Below, one piece after another: positions 11,347 through 22,522 of a stretch of DNA of 64,000 nt. Every line of letters starts with the position of its first letter. Positions within the stretch are counted from its first letter, which is position 1. The notes below the pieces were generated by a model. The model had not been told where the DNA came from, did no database searches, and worked only from the letters and a program-made list of their open reading frames with translations. The position numbers were made by a program, and so were the translations under genes. The DNA is from Sabellastarte sp. h YS-2021 (lineage: Eukaryota; Annelida; Polychaeta; Sabellida; Sabellidae), in the NCBI GenBank assembly GCA_964017235.1, contig OZ024938.1, positions 56,597,816-56,661,815 of the forward strand, in the 5' to 3' direction.

Positions 11347-11850
11347 CGACAGAGCTTAAAATCATGCGTATATAACTGTAATCAGAGAAATAAAGTGTAA
11401 CATATTTATTTAAGCTTTATTGGTGATACGCAACATTAAACACGTACATTATTCACTGAGTTTAGCACTGCGATTATAGCAAAGAAAGAAACATAAAGGG
11501 ACATATTTTTACATTTTGTTTACATAAAGTCACCACTGACTTTTTAGCAATGTGATCATGGAAAATTCTAGTGAAGAAACATGAAAAGACATCTATGGAA
11601 ACAATTAAAATAGCAAACACCAGTATTATTTACAAATTACAAGTCTATATTTTGGTAAAAGTAAATAACCAAAAGGTGTTAACTGGTTTTTTTGTTTCAA
11701 TATGTGTCTCTCTATGATCCTTAACCATTTTTTTTTCTATATTCACAGTGCTAAACTCAGTGAATAATGTATGTGTTTAATATTGCATATCACCAATAAA
11801 GTTTATTTCTCTGATTACACTTGTATAAACATGATTCTAAGTTCTGTCGA
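11347..11850. mobile_element. long-TIR MITE-like element
   Basis: A ~110-bp left arm (through CAGAGAAATAAA, CTTTATTGGTGAT, CATTATTCACTGAGTTTAGC, to about 11472) is the reverse complement of the right arm (about 11745-11850), separated by ~270 bp of AT-rich sequence. The left arm has an extra ~20 bp after AGAAATAAA. The outer tips read CGACAGAGCTTA and its complement. No target duplication could be fixed, because the right tip merges with a palindromic minisatellite. Confidence 0.6.
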
Positions 11851-12000
11851 CAGAACTTAGAATTTTAAGTTCTGTCATGATATTTTGACAGAATTTTAAA
11901 TTCTGTCGACAGAATTTTAAATCCTATCAACAAAACTTAGAATTTTAAGTTCTGTCGACAGAATTTTAAATTCTGTCAAATTTTAAGTTCTGTCACAACA
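11838..12000. repeat. palindromic TTCTGTCGACAGAA minisatellite
   Basis: Five or more tandem or interleaved copies of TTCTGTCGACAGAA (and variants) are separated by TTTTAA spacers. Because each unit is its own reverse complement, the array can fold in many registers. A related, weaker cluster (CTGACAGAACTTCAAAT, TTTGAAATTCTGTGGAC) lies at about 49420-49515. Confidence 0.75.
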
Positions 12001-12359
12001 TATATATTATGTACGAGTTGAGATTTTGTACACAATGGAAATCTTACAAAAAACCTGTACAAGCTGCAATTTGTACAAGATAGGCGGTGCAAGTTGTAAC
12101 TTCTAGAGAATTGCTTCATCAAATAATCCAAATTTGTATAATGCCATTATAAACTAGTACAGGTCCAAAATTTCTACATGTCAGTGAAAATTTTTACCTC
12201 ATTTCTGAAAAATGAAAAACAGCCACTATAGCCATTTGTTCAAATATCGTTAAGATGTTCTAAAAACTGAAAATATTGTGGATACCTTCATTATATATAT
12301 GCAGAGTTTTTTTTTGTTTTTTTTTTTGGACTTTGCAAGCTTGCTTCACGGTGATTTTG

Positions 12360-12998
12360 GCTTCATTTTGAAAATGAAATTGCCAACATGTCCCATTTTT
12401 AAGGTCAAATGAAGGTCAACATATTAAAAATCTCATATCTCCCTTATTATGTATTGGTCCTAGGGCTTTTGAATGTGAAAACAACTTGCAGAAAATCATG
12501 GCCTGCAAATTTTTTCCAAGTGTCGGATTTTAAAACTGAACCCTGTTTCAGGGTCAATGTGGTTCATCACACTAAAATGGCCTCGTATCTCCCTTATTAT
12601 ATTGTCCTAGTGCTTTGAAATGAGAAAAAAATGTATAGGATGTTAGGCCTTGCAAATCTTTTGCAAGTGTCAAAAGTTGACCTTTCACCCTTACTTCAAG
12701 CTCAAGTAGGGTATCATACTAAACCTTAAATCTACCCTATCATTGGTCCTAGGACTTCGAAATGTGAAAACAACTTAAAGGAAATCATGGCCTGTGAATA
12801 CTTTGAATAATTGTGAAATGCCTAATTTGACCCCCTTTTACCCCTGCTTCAAGGTTGAGTTCAGTTATAATACTAAAAAGGCTATACATCTTCCTTATTA
12901 TTGGTCCTGGGGGTTTGAACCCTGTCTAAAGGGTCAGACAACTTATACTTTTCTAAATAACTGGTAGGAAATAACCGCCATGGCAGTGCTCTTGTTTC
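12360..12998 (-). mobile_element. Helitron2-like tandem-repeat element (family G)
   Basis: Four diverged ~150-bp copies contain TATCTCCCTTATTAT, TTGGTCCTAGGGCTT, GAATGTGAAAACAACTT, AAATCATGGCCTG, TTTTCCAAGTGT and AAGGTCAA-type phrases. On the minus strand the high-coordinate end reads CAAGAGCACTGCCATGGCGG, sharing CAAGAGCACT with the short Helitron2-like elements at 2041 and 7809. The second family copy is at 47090-47872. Confidence 0.6.
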
Positions 12999-12999
12999 T

Positions 13000-14540
13000 T
13001 CTGTTATTATAAGAATGCACACATGCAGAGTTTCTCTTTGACAACTACAATGTACACATATTGCCTAAAGTATATGGAAAAGAGTTTTATTTATAGAGAT
13101 TAAATTTGAGGTTTCCTATCTCTTTTGAAAGCTTAGATCACATTAGAACAGGTGCTCAGTGGGGGGCGAATTGAATTAAAGCTCTATTTGTTTACTCATT
13201 GCTGTTAGTGTTGAATCTTATTCAATCACTGTCTAATAGTTTTAACTAATCAGCGGTTTCAAGACACTTTACTCGAATCAACAATTTACACTTCTACACA
13301 ATTTTCATTTTTCATTAATTAAACAAAAAGAATTGTCACCTTTTTCATAGTTTTTCTTTATGTCTACCATCATACTTACAGGAAGTGGTTATTATTACAT
13401 ACACAAATGTCGAGAGTTGTGAAACAACTAAAAATCTTAAGAAATAGGCTAATAAAATACAATATGGCAAATAATTGATTATGGTTTGAACATTGGTCAG
13501 AAAAATGGATGATTAATCAACCTGTAAAAAATTGAGGGCAATTTCTAACATTAGTGCTCAATACATCCGCCATGATATGAACTTCAATCTGACCGGAGAC
13601 TACAGAGATGATAGTCACATGATCAAATGCAAAACGTGTTAACCACCGAACCGTCTTTCCTCTTCATTTAGAACAGATAATAAAGCCATAGAAATTATGA
13701 CACACAACTGCAGTGCGCGGCACATATACTTTGTACTTCTTGGTCTTAATTTGTTTGGCTTTAATGTCCAGCACACTGTGTGCATAATATTAACAGATGT
13801 TTCAAGGCCTGGCAAAAAGTATTTTATTGATCAACCATGGGCTGGAATTTGACACGTTTAAATAAAGACAAGTTAATAACTCATTTTTGAATTCCCCATT
13901 ACTCTTTACCATGGACGAGTTGTGCAAATTTTGTATAAGCAAGTGCAGATTTTTCATAAATATTTCTTAAACAATAAAATAAAAGTTTTTTCATTAGCAC
14001 AAAGTTTAATTTATAAACTTGACAAATTCTGTAATTGCAGCTGCAGATGTTAACGTTATTGATTAAAATCTCTAACCATTTAACAGCTGTTCAAATATTA
14101 GCACCAAGAAATGCAACATATTTGTCCTAAACTTTAGAAAGACAGCTGTCAATTTTTCCAAAGGCTTTTGAGATTTGCAATAGAGGGGAAAGAATGACAA
14201 ATACACCAATTTATCAGATACTGAAACAATATTTTCAACTGTTTTAATCCCTGCTTTAGAAATTCTATTAATACTGAAAAGTAGAACAAGTCATGTAAAA
14301 TTTAATCCTACCACCTGTACCTGAATTATGCATTAAAATTCTGTTTAGAAAAGCAAACTGATAGTATTACTTTACAGTAATACTGTAAAAATCAGCTAAT
14401 ATTTATAACTGCAACCATCCGTTTTTATATAAAAGAATAATGGCATGCATGCACTTCAGTTACTTGTACCTTAAATAAGAACTGATTGATTGGCTGGATA
14501 CAACATTATACAAGCCATATCACAAGGGGTAGTAGTAAGT
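13000..14540. other. GALNT intron; no gene or element recognised
   Basis: AT-rich intronic sequence between exons 8 and 7. No additional exon is needed, since the phases of exons 7 and 8 match directly. Confidence 0.5.
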
Positions 14541-14544
14541 TCTG

Positions 14545-14735
14545 CAGTGGTGTAGTGGTTAGCAAGTTTGGCATATAATACAGACTATTACCTCGATGTG
14601 GGCTCAAATCCCAGAAATGGCAAATGGTTTGCAATTAGTAGACACAGAACTGAACTGTAAATGGTGAACTGTATCAAATTTGGTTCTTGTGATGGACGGC
14701 TGGAGGGCGGACACAAATTTAACACCAAAAACTAA
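14545..14735 (+). mobile_element. SINE, 15734-type family, diverged copy
   Basis: The tRNA-like head GTGTAGTGGTTAGCAAGTTTGGC is followed by a weak B box (GGCTCAAATCCCAGAAATGGCAA). The end is degraded (GGCTGGAGGGCGGACACAAA against GGCTGTTGAACGGGACGTAAA in the intact copy). The tail is unclear. Confidence 0.5.
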
Positions 14736-14990
14736 ACCTAAACTTTCCTCTATGAAATCCACTCAATCTACGACCACAGACTTAGCCTCAGTGTAAGACT
14801 AAAGTCTCTACCTTATAGTGTAAGTCTGGGCTTGGTATCATTTTATGAATTTGACCCGGGGTCAACCTTAAGTAATTTTTTGGCATCTTGAGATTCAACT
14901 CAACAGTGGTTGAACTGTATCAGCAATATACGCTCACATCTAAATGTTACTCCAAATCATTCTTAACTGATATTCATACACAGTAATTAC

Positions 14991-15204
14991 CTCACTGGAT
15001 CTATATCATTTTTCCGCCGTTTTCTTTCTGGCTCTGGGATGGCGTGCCAATTAAACTGCAGGTTCCAGTCAAATCCGCCCACACTTGTGGCTTTAGCTGA
15101 GCTGTACTGATAACGCAAAGTCTCATCATCCACAACATCAATCACAGGCGTCACTACATGAGACTTGTCTTCATGGATACGCTGAAGGAGGGGCTCCAGC
15201 CAGC
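14991..15204 (-). CDS. GALNT exon 7 (central catalytic domain)
   Basis: Seventh coding exon, residues 335-405. The acceptor is ATTTAG and the donor GTAATT. It encodes GWLEPLLQRIHEDKSHVVTPVIDVVDDETLRYQY, then GGFDWNLQFNWHAIPEPERKRR and DIDPV. The GWLEPLL, VVTPVIDV and GGF-x-W-x-L-x-F-x-W-x-x-x-P patterns are conserved in the catalytic domain. The 'R-x-x-x-DP(V/I)RSPTMAGG' layout continued in exon 8 resembles the GALNT4/12 type from memory, but I do not assign a subtype. Confidence 0.96.
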
Positions 15205-15733
15205 CTAAATATTAGTTGGAGTAAATGTATTTATGCTGGAGAGGAAGTTCAAAGGGCTTAAATATAGTCATGGATATGTTGGACAGAGGATTTATTGGTG
15301 GGTACATTGTTTACCAATATTGTCAATATTTATTGCTTTAGGATAGAACTACGATACTGATGTGCAAGATGTGTATGAATATCAGCATGTTTTGTGTAAC
15401 CTTAAACTTGCTCTTAAAATTTTTGAAAATAAATCCTAATTTCTGAAGAAATCTTAAGACTTTTATCTTGTATTCTAGAAGATTTTAATGTGTTTTGATC
15501 AAAACTGCCATGTATTGTTTTGATAAACTTTACTTCCTGCTTGTAGGTCTATTTGGTTCTGAATATGCTAGAACAAAACTTTTCAAATTCATTATCCCAG
15601 AATTGGACTTTTTAGCATAAAATATTATCCCGCTGATATTGGCCTATACTGAAATAAATTTTACATTCAATATTGATCTCCACACAGCTAAACGATGTAC
15701 CCGCTAGAATTTAACCAGAATGACTGGATTTTC

Positions 15734-15887
15734 GAGGTCCTCAGTGGCCTAGTGGTTAGCAAGTTTGGCATCTAATCACAGGCTGTCACCTCTGTGTGGG
15801 TTCGAGTCCCACAAGTGGCAATTCTGAGGACCTGTCCCAATATGACCCTGGCTGTTGAACGGGACGTAAAACCCCAACTTTGACCTT
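15734..15887 (+). mobile_element. tRNA-headed SINE, type II (154 bp), with target duplication
   Basis: The A-box region reads CCTAGTGGTTAGCAAGTTTGG, the B box GGTTCGAGTCCC, and a short body ends GACGTAAAACCCCAACTTTGACC. An exact 13-bp duplication, TGACTGGATTTTC, flanks it at 15721-15733 and 15888-15900. It has no self-coding capacity and is inferred to be LINE-mobilised. It sits in the GALNT intron between exons 7 and 6. Confidence 0.85.
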
Positions 15888-15958
15888 TGACTGGATTTTC
15901 ATAAATATGTATACCATAATTTCTGTAATAATTGGACCAGGGCTAAGCATTTTTCAAA

Positions 15959-15974
15959 GGGGGGGGGGGGGGGG
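15959..15974 (+). repeat. G16 homopolymer
   Basis: An uninterrupted run of 16 G in an AT-rich intron. The GALNT transcript would carry the complementary C run. The length may be affected by sequencing. Confidence 0.8.
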
Positions 15975-16086
15975 CTTTATTAGAACAACACGCTTCCATT
16001 CAATAAAATATCCACCTTTAAATAATTCAATTATATTAGTCACTTTAGCATTTTCAAAGGTTTGCTTTTCTCTATAGGTGTAGTGG

Positions 16087-16506
16087 CAGGGTCCCCACAG
16101 ACTTTTGATGACTAGATTCAAGGTCTTTTCAAGGATTTTCAAGGACAACAACAACAATTCTCAAGGATATATTTTAAGGCACGGCCTCCTTTACCTCCCC
16201 ATCTAGCCGTCCGTTCCTCCCACAAAATTCTTTATTGTCACATGATTTTAACTTTTATAATCTCATCACAACAATGCTTAAAACGTCTAATAATATTTTA
16301 ACACAAACTTTGTTCAGACTAGATCATACTTTCTTTGCTGAGTCTGCCATATCCGTAAAACTAGCCGATGCAGATGCAGAAGTTGGGCAAAACAAATTCT
16401 AGGACTTTTCAAGGATTTTATTCAATTTTGGCCAAATTCAAGGACTTTCAAGGCCTTGAAAATGAAGTAATTTGTTTCAAGGATTTTCAAGGATGTGGGA
16501 ACCCTG
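16087..16506. mobile_element. hAT-like MITE with CAGGGT ends (420 bp)
   Basis: The ends CAGGGTCCCCACA and TGTGGGAACCCTG form a ~13-bp inverted repeat with one or two mismatches. The subterminal sequence is rich in CAAGGATTTTCAAGG repeats in both orientations. A convincing 8-bp target duplication was not found. A partial relative lies at 58130-58262. Confidence 0.55.
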
Positions 16507-16641
16507 AGTGGTTAACAAACATGCCTGATAAAGTCAAAAGTGTAAGGTATTCTACTGCATAATCTGGGTTGAACACAACTACTGTAAATACATAAAAGAT
16601 AATGCACATTATATACAGGAAATCAATATAATTATCCATAC

Positions 16642-16809
16642 CTTCTGTGCATTCACAGTGAGAATCGAGGTAAGTTATCACAGATCCCTTGGCAACAGAT
16701 GCCCCCAGTAATCGGGCACGTATCAAACCTTCTCTCTTCTTTCCTCTGACTAACTTGACTTTTGTGAAGTTGGCTTTGATGTAATCTTCTAGAGGCTGTT
16801 TCAAGTGAT
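16642..16809 (-). CDS. GALNT exon 6 (DSH metal-binding motif)
   Basis: Sixth coding exon, residues 279-334. The acceptor is ATTTCAG and the donor GTATGG. It encodes [20 protein letters not shown], where the [12 protein letters not shown] block is highly characteristic of the family, then [14 protein letters not shown]. The DSH at residues 327-329 is the DxH motif whose Asp and His coordinate Mn2+ and the UDP-GalNAc diphosphate. All the key residues are present, so nothing here argues against an active enzyme. Confidence 0.96.
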
Positions 16810-16989
16810 CTGAAATGTGCACATGAATTGACATGAGACCCACAATGTTGCCCAGATTCATACCAGGGGTGTAAATTATGGTGAAAAACAAGGCTAGATA
16901 CATTTTTATTGAAAACATGACATCCAATATCTATTAAAATAAGGAAAACTGTTTAAATTAATTGAAGTTCAATAATAGTTCAAACTGGA

Positions 16990-17400
16990 CAGAACTCATA
17001 GAGTGCAAACCTCCACTGGGGGAGGAAGAGGGGATTCCAAAACTTCAGTATATTTTTTGGGATGAAAGTACAATATGGGGACACTCAGATTAAGATTAAG
17101 CGCTATAAAAGTTGAATTGGAATTGGAATTGGAATTTTTTTCATCCAGAATATGAGCTGGATCAAAGTAATTGAAGATACATTGAAAATAGAACTATGAA
17201 AATTCGGAATATTTTTGTACTCAAGATATATTCTAGATGTTTTCCAAATTTAATCATTTCTTCCTTTGGTCAGGGCCTTAACCCACATAAAAATTTCATA
17301 AAGATCTGCTTATTACTTTTGGAGCAATCATGAATACTGACACAAAGAAAACAGACAAATGAACAATGAACTCTAAAACACTAGAAAACACTCATAGGGT
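16990..17400 (+). mobile_element. Helitron2-like remnant with LINE-tail sequence
   Basis: The start CTCATAGAGTGCAAACCTCC resembles the 5' end of the elements at 36978 and 17389. Later phrases (AATTTAATCATTTCTTCC, ACTTTTGGAGCAATCA, GACACAAAGAAAACAGACAAATGA) match the 3' half of that group, but no clear hairpin remains. Between them lies a LINE-like tail at 17061-17140: GATTAAGCGCTATAAAAG followed by GAATTGG repeats. Confidence 0.45.
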
Positions 17401-17422
17401 GCAAACCTCTGCCAAGGCAGAT

Positions 17423-17589
17423 GAGTGTCCCCATATTGTACTTTCATCCAAATCCTTTTTAAGCGCAAGCTCTAGCGAGGCTCGTACTTCTAGAGATTGT
17501 TTTGCTGTTTTTGTCTCTGGACTTTCATGAATTGTGGCATAGCGTGAAGACTGATGAGAACCTGTCTCATCATTGAAGTTTAGCAGCAA
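17423..17589 (-). pseudogene. coding-like retroelement fragment
   Basis: A 55-codon open segment on the minus strand reads NFNDETGSHQSSRYATIHES, then a KTAKQSLEVRASLELALKKD stretch ending DESTIWGHS. Its last ~28 bp (GAAAGTACAATATGGGGAC region) recur in the opposite orientation at 17061-17088, just before a LINE-type tail. This suggests it is the C-terminal end of a retroelement protein. The family is not recognised. Beyond GHS the sequence switches to the start motif of a Helitron2-like repeat (17389-17422). Confidence 0.35.
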
Positions 17590-17899
17590 TGGGCTAGGTT
17601 AGTACTTGGATTGGTTCACCACCTTAGTGTACTACTCAGTGTCTCTGATGGTTTTGCAGCTGGTGCTAGTAGACTGGAACCCCTTTCAGCCTTGTTTTTT
17701 TATTTTTTTTTTGGCTAACTCTCACAATCAGGTAGCATGAAAAGCATCACAATAGGACTGTTGAAAATGTCGGGATTTTTTTGTTTCCCCGAGTATGATC
17801 CAGATCTTTTCCTAAACTTAATCACTTCTTCCCTTGGTGAAACCTCACCGACAAAACATTTCTTAAAGATGCATTCAGTAGTTTGGGACTAATTGTCAG

Positions 17900-18877
17900 G
17901 TAATTAATGTCTTGTATAGAGTAGCTTCATTGCAACTTTGAAAGGTTTTCATAGTACCTGTTATTGAACACTTACATAATTACTATACTATGAAGTGTCA
18001 ATTAAAAACCCAGGCAACATTTTGAAAATTTACAGTAATTCCTATTTCTATTGAATATACAGTGTAATCTATGGCTTCACTAATTAAGCTCTATCCTGAG
18101 CCTTGCAACATGATTATTTCCAAGTGAAGTGGACCCAAAGTGTGCCCTTGAGATAAAAAATCCCAATGCCAATTATTTAGTTACTTTACCAGACAGACAG
18201 CTTCTTAATGTGTTATCGCTGATTCAAGGAGGTGTAAATTATTCAAAAAAAACTGGCTTAGACAGTACACAAGTGAGACCTGGACAGGAATGCTTTCTTT
18301 TGCACATACTTAAATCTTGCTTGTATTATTTTGTGAGTTTTCGGTGCTTTCTTATAGGGGTGCAACATTACGAGACAATAGTTTCACAATCTTTAAGCTT
18401 ACAAATTACTGTTTCAAAAAAGTGTCTGACCTGAAAGAAATTCTACAAATGCAATATATAAAATAGCATCAGAGATGCCCGTACCCTACAGCCTAGGGAA
18501 ATATTTTTAACACCATGAGATATAGAAGTACTGTATCAGTACAAAGTTCAGGATACTTTCAGAGCACTGTCAGTTATATAAAGTTCCAAACAATGTTTAA
18601 ATAGACAAAATAATGTCTAAGAGAAATATAATGCATGTACTCTTTATCTACATCTGGCATGGCTGAATTATGGTTTAGATGTTTTGAATATTACCATGCA
18701 TACAGAAGTGGTAATACATTCAATGAATGCCTATGTGTGGTGTTGGAGCAAAATCTGTGGTTCACTTGATGAAATTCCATCTCTTACAATGGGAAGTTGT
18801 AAAAGAAAAATTCTTAATGAATCCTAATATGACTTTAACAGTGCTTAATCTGCATCAAGAGACAGACCCAAAGGTGC
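17900..18877. other. GALNT intron; no gene recognised
   Basis: AT-rich sequence between exons 6 and 5. Open frames here are short and show no coding character. Confidence 0.45.
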
Positions 18878-19545
18878 AACAAGATTTTAAAGTTCAAGGT
18901 CACTACGACAAGGTCAAAGGTCAAATTAAGGTCACACCATGATGCTGCACACCTACAACCCCTAACCAATGTCCCTACCAAGCACCAACTTCCTACACCT
19001 TACGGTTTCCGAGATATAGCCTGGACAAGATTTTATAGGTCAAGGTCACTACAGCAAGGTCAAAGGTCAAATCATGGTCAGACCATGATGTTGCACACCT
19101 ACACCCCCTAACCAATGTCCCTACCAAGTATCAACTTCCTACACGTTACGGTTTCCAAGATATAGCCCGGACAAGATTTTATAGGTCAAGGTCACTACGG
19201 CAAGGTCAAAGGTCAAATCAAAGTCAGACCATGACGTTGCACACCTACACCCCCTAACCAATGTCGCTACCAAGTATGCTACACCTTATGGGTTCTGAGA
19301 TATAGCCTGGACAAGATTTTCAAACTCAAGGTCACTACGGCAAGGTCAAAGGTCAAATCAAGGTCAGACCATGATGCTGCACACCTACACATCCTAACCA
19401 ATGTCCCTACCAAGTATCAACTTCCTACACCTTACGGCTTCTGAGATACAGCCCGGACAAACTTTTCCCGCTGCCCACCCACCCACCCATCCGGACACCA
19501 TGGGCAAAAACAATACCCTGACAGCCCTTAAGGGCTGTGGGGTAA
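18878..19545 (+). mobile_element. Helitron2-like element, family A array with hairpin end
   Basis: Four ~146-bp monomers with the phrase order: TCAAGGTCACTACGGC, AAGGTCAAAGGTCAAATC, CACACCTACACCCCCTAACC, CAATGTCCCTACCAAGTATC, CTTCCTACACCTTACGG, GAGATATAGCCCGGACAAG. The fourth copy is ~6 bp shorter. They lead into CCCACCCACCCACCC and a perfect 18-bp palindrome at 19521-19538, then GGGGTAAAAAC. The AGGTCAAAGGTCA core occurs at 18911, 19057, 19203 and 19343. The 5' terminus was not identified. It lies in the intron between GALNT exons 6 and 5. Confidence 0.75.
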
Positions 19546-20154
19546 AAACTACAATGTAAAAGATGCAAGTATATATTTATAACTTCTGCCAAGGACGAAG
19601 CCGTGTGATCCTTGGATTTTGTTTGTTCAATTGAACCATAAAATATATTTCTAAAAATATTTTCTGAAGGTAGGACTTGTGGATTAGATGATTTTTCTTT
19701 CACGCATATATTTTGCGGCTGTCAAGTACTACATGTTAATAGTCCATTATGTTCATAATAGCTTTAATATACCTTGACATGATATTTCTGAAGGGCAAGT
19801 ATAATATTTACGGTCAATACCTTTAAGTCAATTACCAATGGCATTTTCAATTTTCAATTTGATTTGATGTGTCTTTTTTGTCACCTGCATTTAGAAAATG
19901 CCTCTCTGATCTTTGAATTTCATAGTTAACTTTATACTTTTTTATAATTAAAGTTCACAAATAATGCATTAAGTATTTTTTATAATTAAAGTTCACATAT
20001 ATTGCACTAAATAGGCATTATTAAAACATAGAACACATTTTTTTAGTATAGCCCAGTTTGTACTGCTGGGAATGCCTTAATAGACCAATATCTTATTCCA
20101 AACCTCACGAGTCTTAATGACCTTTGTCAATACGCTGAACATAGACTGACTTAC

Positions 20155-20321
20155 CAAAATCTGAGAAGTCGTCGACTAGAATGACTTCTCTGATGAGTTT
20201 TGGAGGGGACCTGTCCAGAACACTGTACACAGTGCGAAGTAAGACACTGAAAGCCTCATTATGGAAGATAATCACCACACTGGTATCAGGCAAGTCGTGA
20301 GACACTGACACTTCTTTGCAT
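20155..20321 (-). CDS. GALNT exon 5 (start of GT-A domain)
   Basis: Fifth coding exon, residues 223-278. The acceptor is AACCAG and the donor GTAAGT. It opens the GT-A fold: a Cys two residues in (CKE), then [28 protein letters not shown] and [12 protein letters not shown]. The FHNEA and VILVDDFSD motifs are hallmark UDP-GalNAc-binding elements of family 27. The split codon with exon 6 gives Asp, producing DDFSDFDHL across the junction. Confidence 0.95.
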
Positions 20322-20789
20322 CTGGTTACAAAAATATACATATATGTATACACAGTCAAAGGTGTACCTATTATACAGCTTTCAATACAGTAGTACAAAA
20401 GTAAAGAAACCAACCATAGCATCTTCTGTGGTATACAAATATGGTAAAAACACATCATACTCGGATATTTTGGATAAATTCATCATATTCTCAGATAAAT
20501 GTTATGTTTTAAAGTTTGGTAAAAATAGCATCCATTTTGCCATGTTGGCGATTTCTAAATGTTTCGCAGAGTCTGAATTTGAAACACTTGAACTGTACTT
20601 TATTTTCTCAGCACTTATCCAGCAAACTATCAAACTGAAACTGCAAATATTGTCAGAGTGGTCACAGTACTATTGTCAGGTCTATACAGAATACTTCCAA
20701 GAATCAATTAAAGACAGACATTCTTCACTTCTTGGCACCCATTGATAAATTATATGCATTTCTGACTTGATATGACGTCATATCTAATT

Positions 20790-22035
20790 CTAATTCAACT
20801 TTTATAGCACTTAATCTCAACTGAGAAGTGGACTCTAAGGCACAAGAAGACAATAGCAATATGCAAATTCAAAGTCCAGGGACAGATATAGGTCAGCACC
20901 ACAGAGAAACCATAAGAGAAAATAAGCTAAGGAGGATATGCCTTTGCGTAGAGATAGGTTTTGAGCTTCTTTCTAAAAGAGGCAATAGTGGGTGATGCAC
21001 GTATGTCTTCAGGAAGCGAATTCCAAACAGTGGGAGCATCAAAGGCAAAACTGAAGCCAAACTGCATGGTGGAGTTGTTAATTGTAGGTTGAAATTTTGG
21101 TACATTGAGGAAATTGGCAACACTCTGACTACGCCTAGTATTGTAAGTAGTGCAGTATGAGGATAGATATGGAGCAAAATACTCAGGGAAACCAGTAAGA
21201 ATAAACTTGTGCACCAGGGTAGCCAGTTTGAGCTCTGAGCAAAACTGAATAGGGAGCCAATGGAGTTTCCCGAGTACTGGAGTTATCTGAGTGAATTTAC
21301 TCGAATTTGTAACAATTCTAGCTGCACTATTTTGGATAGACTGTAATCTATGAAGATTAAATTTGGAGAGACACCTAAAAAGTGAGTTACAGTAGTCCAA
21401 CCGACTACTAACAAAAGCATTGGCAACCGACACAGCTGCATCCTGAGTCAAGAACTGCCTAATATTTCTAAAATCCCTCAGTTGAATAAAGCAGCCTTTA
21501 CAAACATTCTGGATATGTTTAGAGAAGGAAAAACCAGAGTCAAACCACACACCTAGGTTCCTGACTGACTCCTTGGGGTGAAGGGGGTTGCCCTAGATGT
21601 CGATTGGGAAACATGCTTTTAACCTTTCTCTCTGTTTCTTGGAGCCAAAAAGTAACTCCGTTTTGTGTGGTTTTATCAGGATTTAGTATATGTTTGCCGG
21701 CAGACATCCACTCTTTGACATCTTGAAGGCATCTGTTCAACTTATCAAAAGCAGCTGAGGCATTCATGTGTGACAGATGGACATAAAGTTGTGTGTCGTC
21801 AGCATAGAAATGGAAGTTTATGCCTTTGTGTTTACCAATCAATGTACTAAGGGGTATGTGTACAGGGAGAACAGCAGAGGACCCAAAACAGAACCCTGAG
21901 GCACACCAAACAGCAGGTTTTGTAAATCAGACAAAGTAGAGCCAATTTTAACAGACTGAAAACTTTCTGTCATATAAGAAGAGAACCATTTGAGAACGGA
22001 GCCACTAACACCGAACCTTCTACAGTCCGGCAGAA
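20790..22035 (-). mobile_element. L2/CR1-like LINE, 5'-truncated and broken
   Basis: Minus-strand remnants in order are GVPQGSVLGPLLFSLYT and FHFYADDTQLYVHLS (reverse transcriptase core with the YADD catalytic pair), then LNPDKT, then, after frame breaks near 21840 and 21550, SSRLDYCNSLF, LHWLPI and the C-terminal PTVWNSLPEDIR block. The 3' tail is read near 20790-20830 (complement of AGCACTTAATCTCAACTGAG with a (GAATTA)-like end). It lacks the endonuclease and the N-terminal half of the reverse transcriptase. It is inactive. Confidence 0.8.
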
Positions 22036-22166
22036 TAATGGTCCTTCAGTAGCGAAAGGGTTAATAACATTGGTGAAACCCAATTTTCAGCAGTCAGATC
22101 AATTCACTTCATATTCATTTTCACTAATATTTGTCAAGATTAAACTTTGTATGCATTTCTGGTTTT

Positions 22167-22522
22167 GAGTGGTCGAACTGATTCTGAAAATCAAAACTGG
22201 TTTCCAGGGCTTTGAAATTGAAAAAAATTTCGGGATTTTGAATACTGCACTGATATGGTGTAAATTAACCAGAAGCATACACAAGCCATAACTTGAACAC
22301 AAAACGTGTATTTGCCAGATATTTTGAAGTTCAAAAACTTCATTTACAATGGATAAAAAGTGAAAATGTAAGATATTTCCTCACATTTATATGTTTCTGT
22401 ATTGTTTTGATGAAAGACTAACATGTAGAAATCCTAATAAAGTGAGGTTTTCAATATTCTTTGTTGATTTCATCATTTCTACTTAAACGAAATGAAATGC
22501 TAGTTTACCATTCACACCACTA
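22167..22522 (+). mobile_element. hAT-like MITE, degraded copy of the 374-bp family
   Basis: It aligns through its whole length with 62451-62824: GGTTTCCAGGGCTTTGAAA near the left, TTTCATCATTTCTAC, then CCATTCACACCACTA at the right end. The target duplication is no longer recognisable. Confidence 0.65.

Noticed and set aside
16487-16927. 146-codon open frame as a single gene.
   Set aside because: Only 16642-16809 is coding (GALNT exon 6). The flanks are intronic read-through beyond good splice sites.
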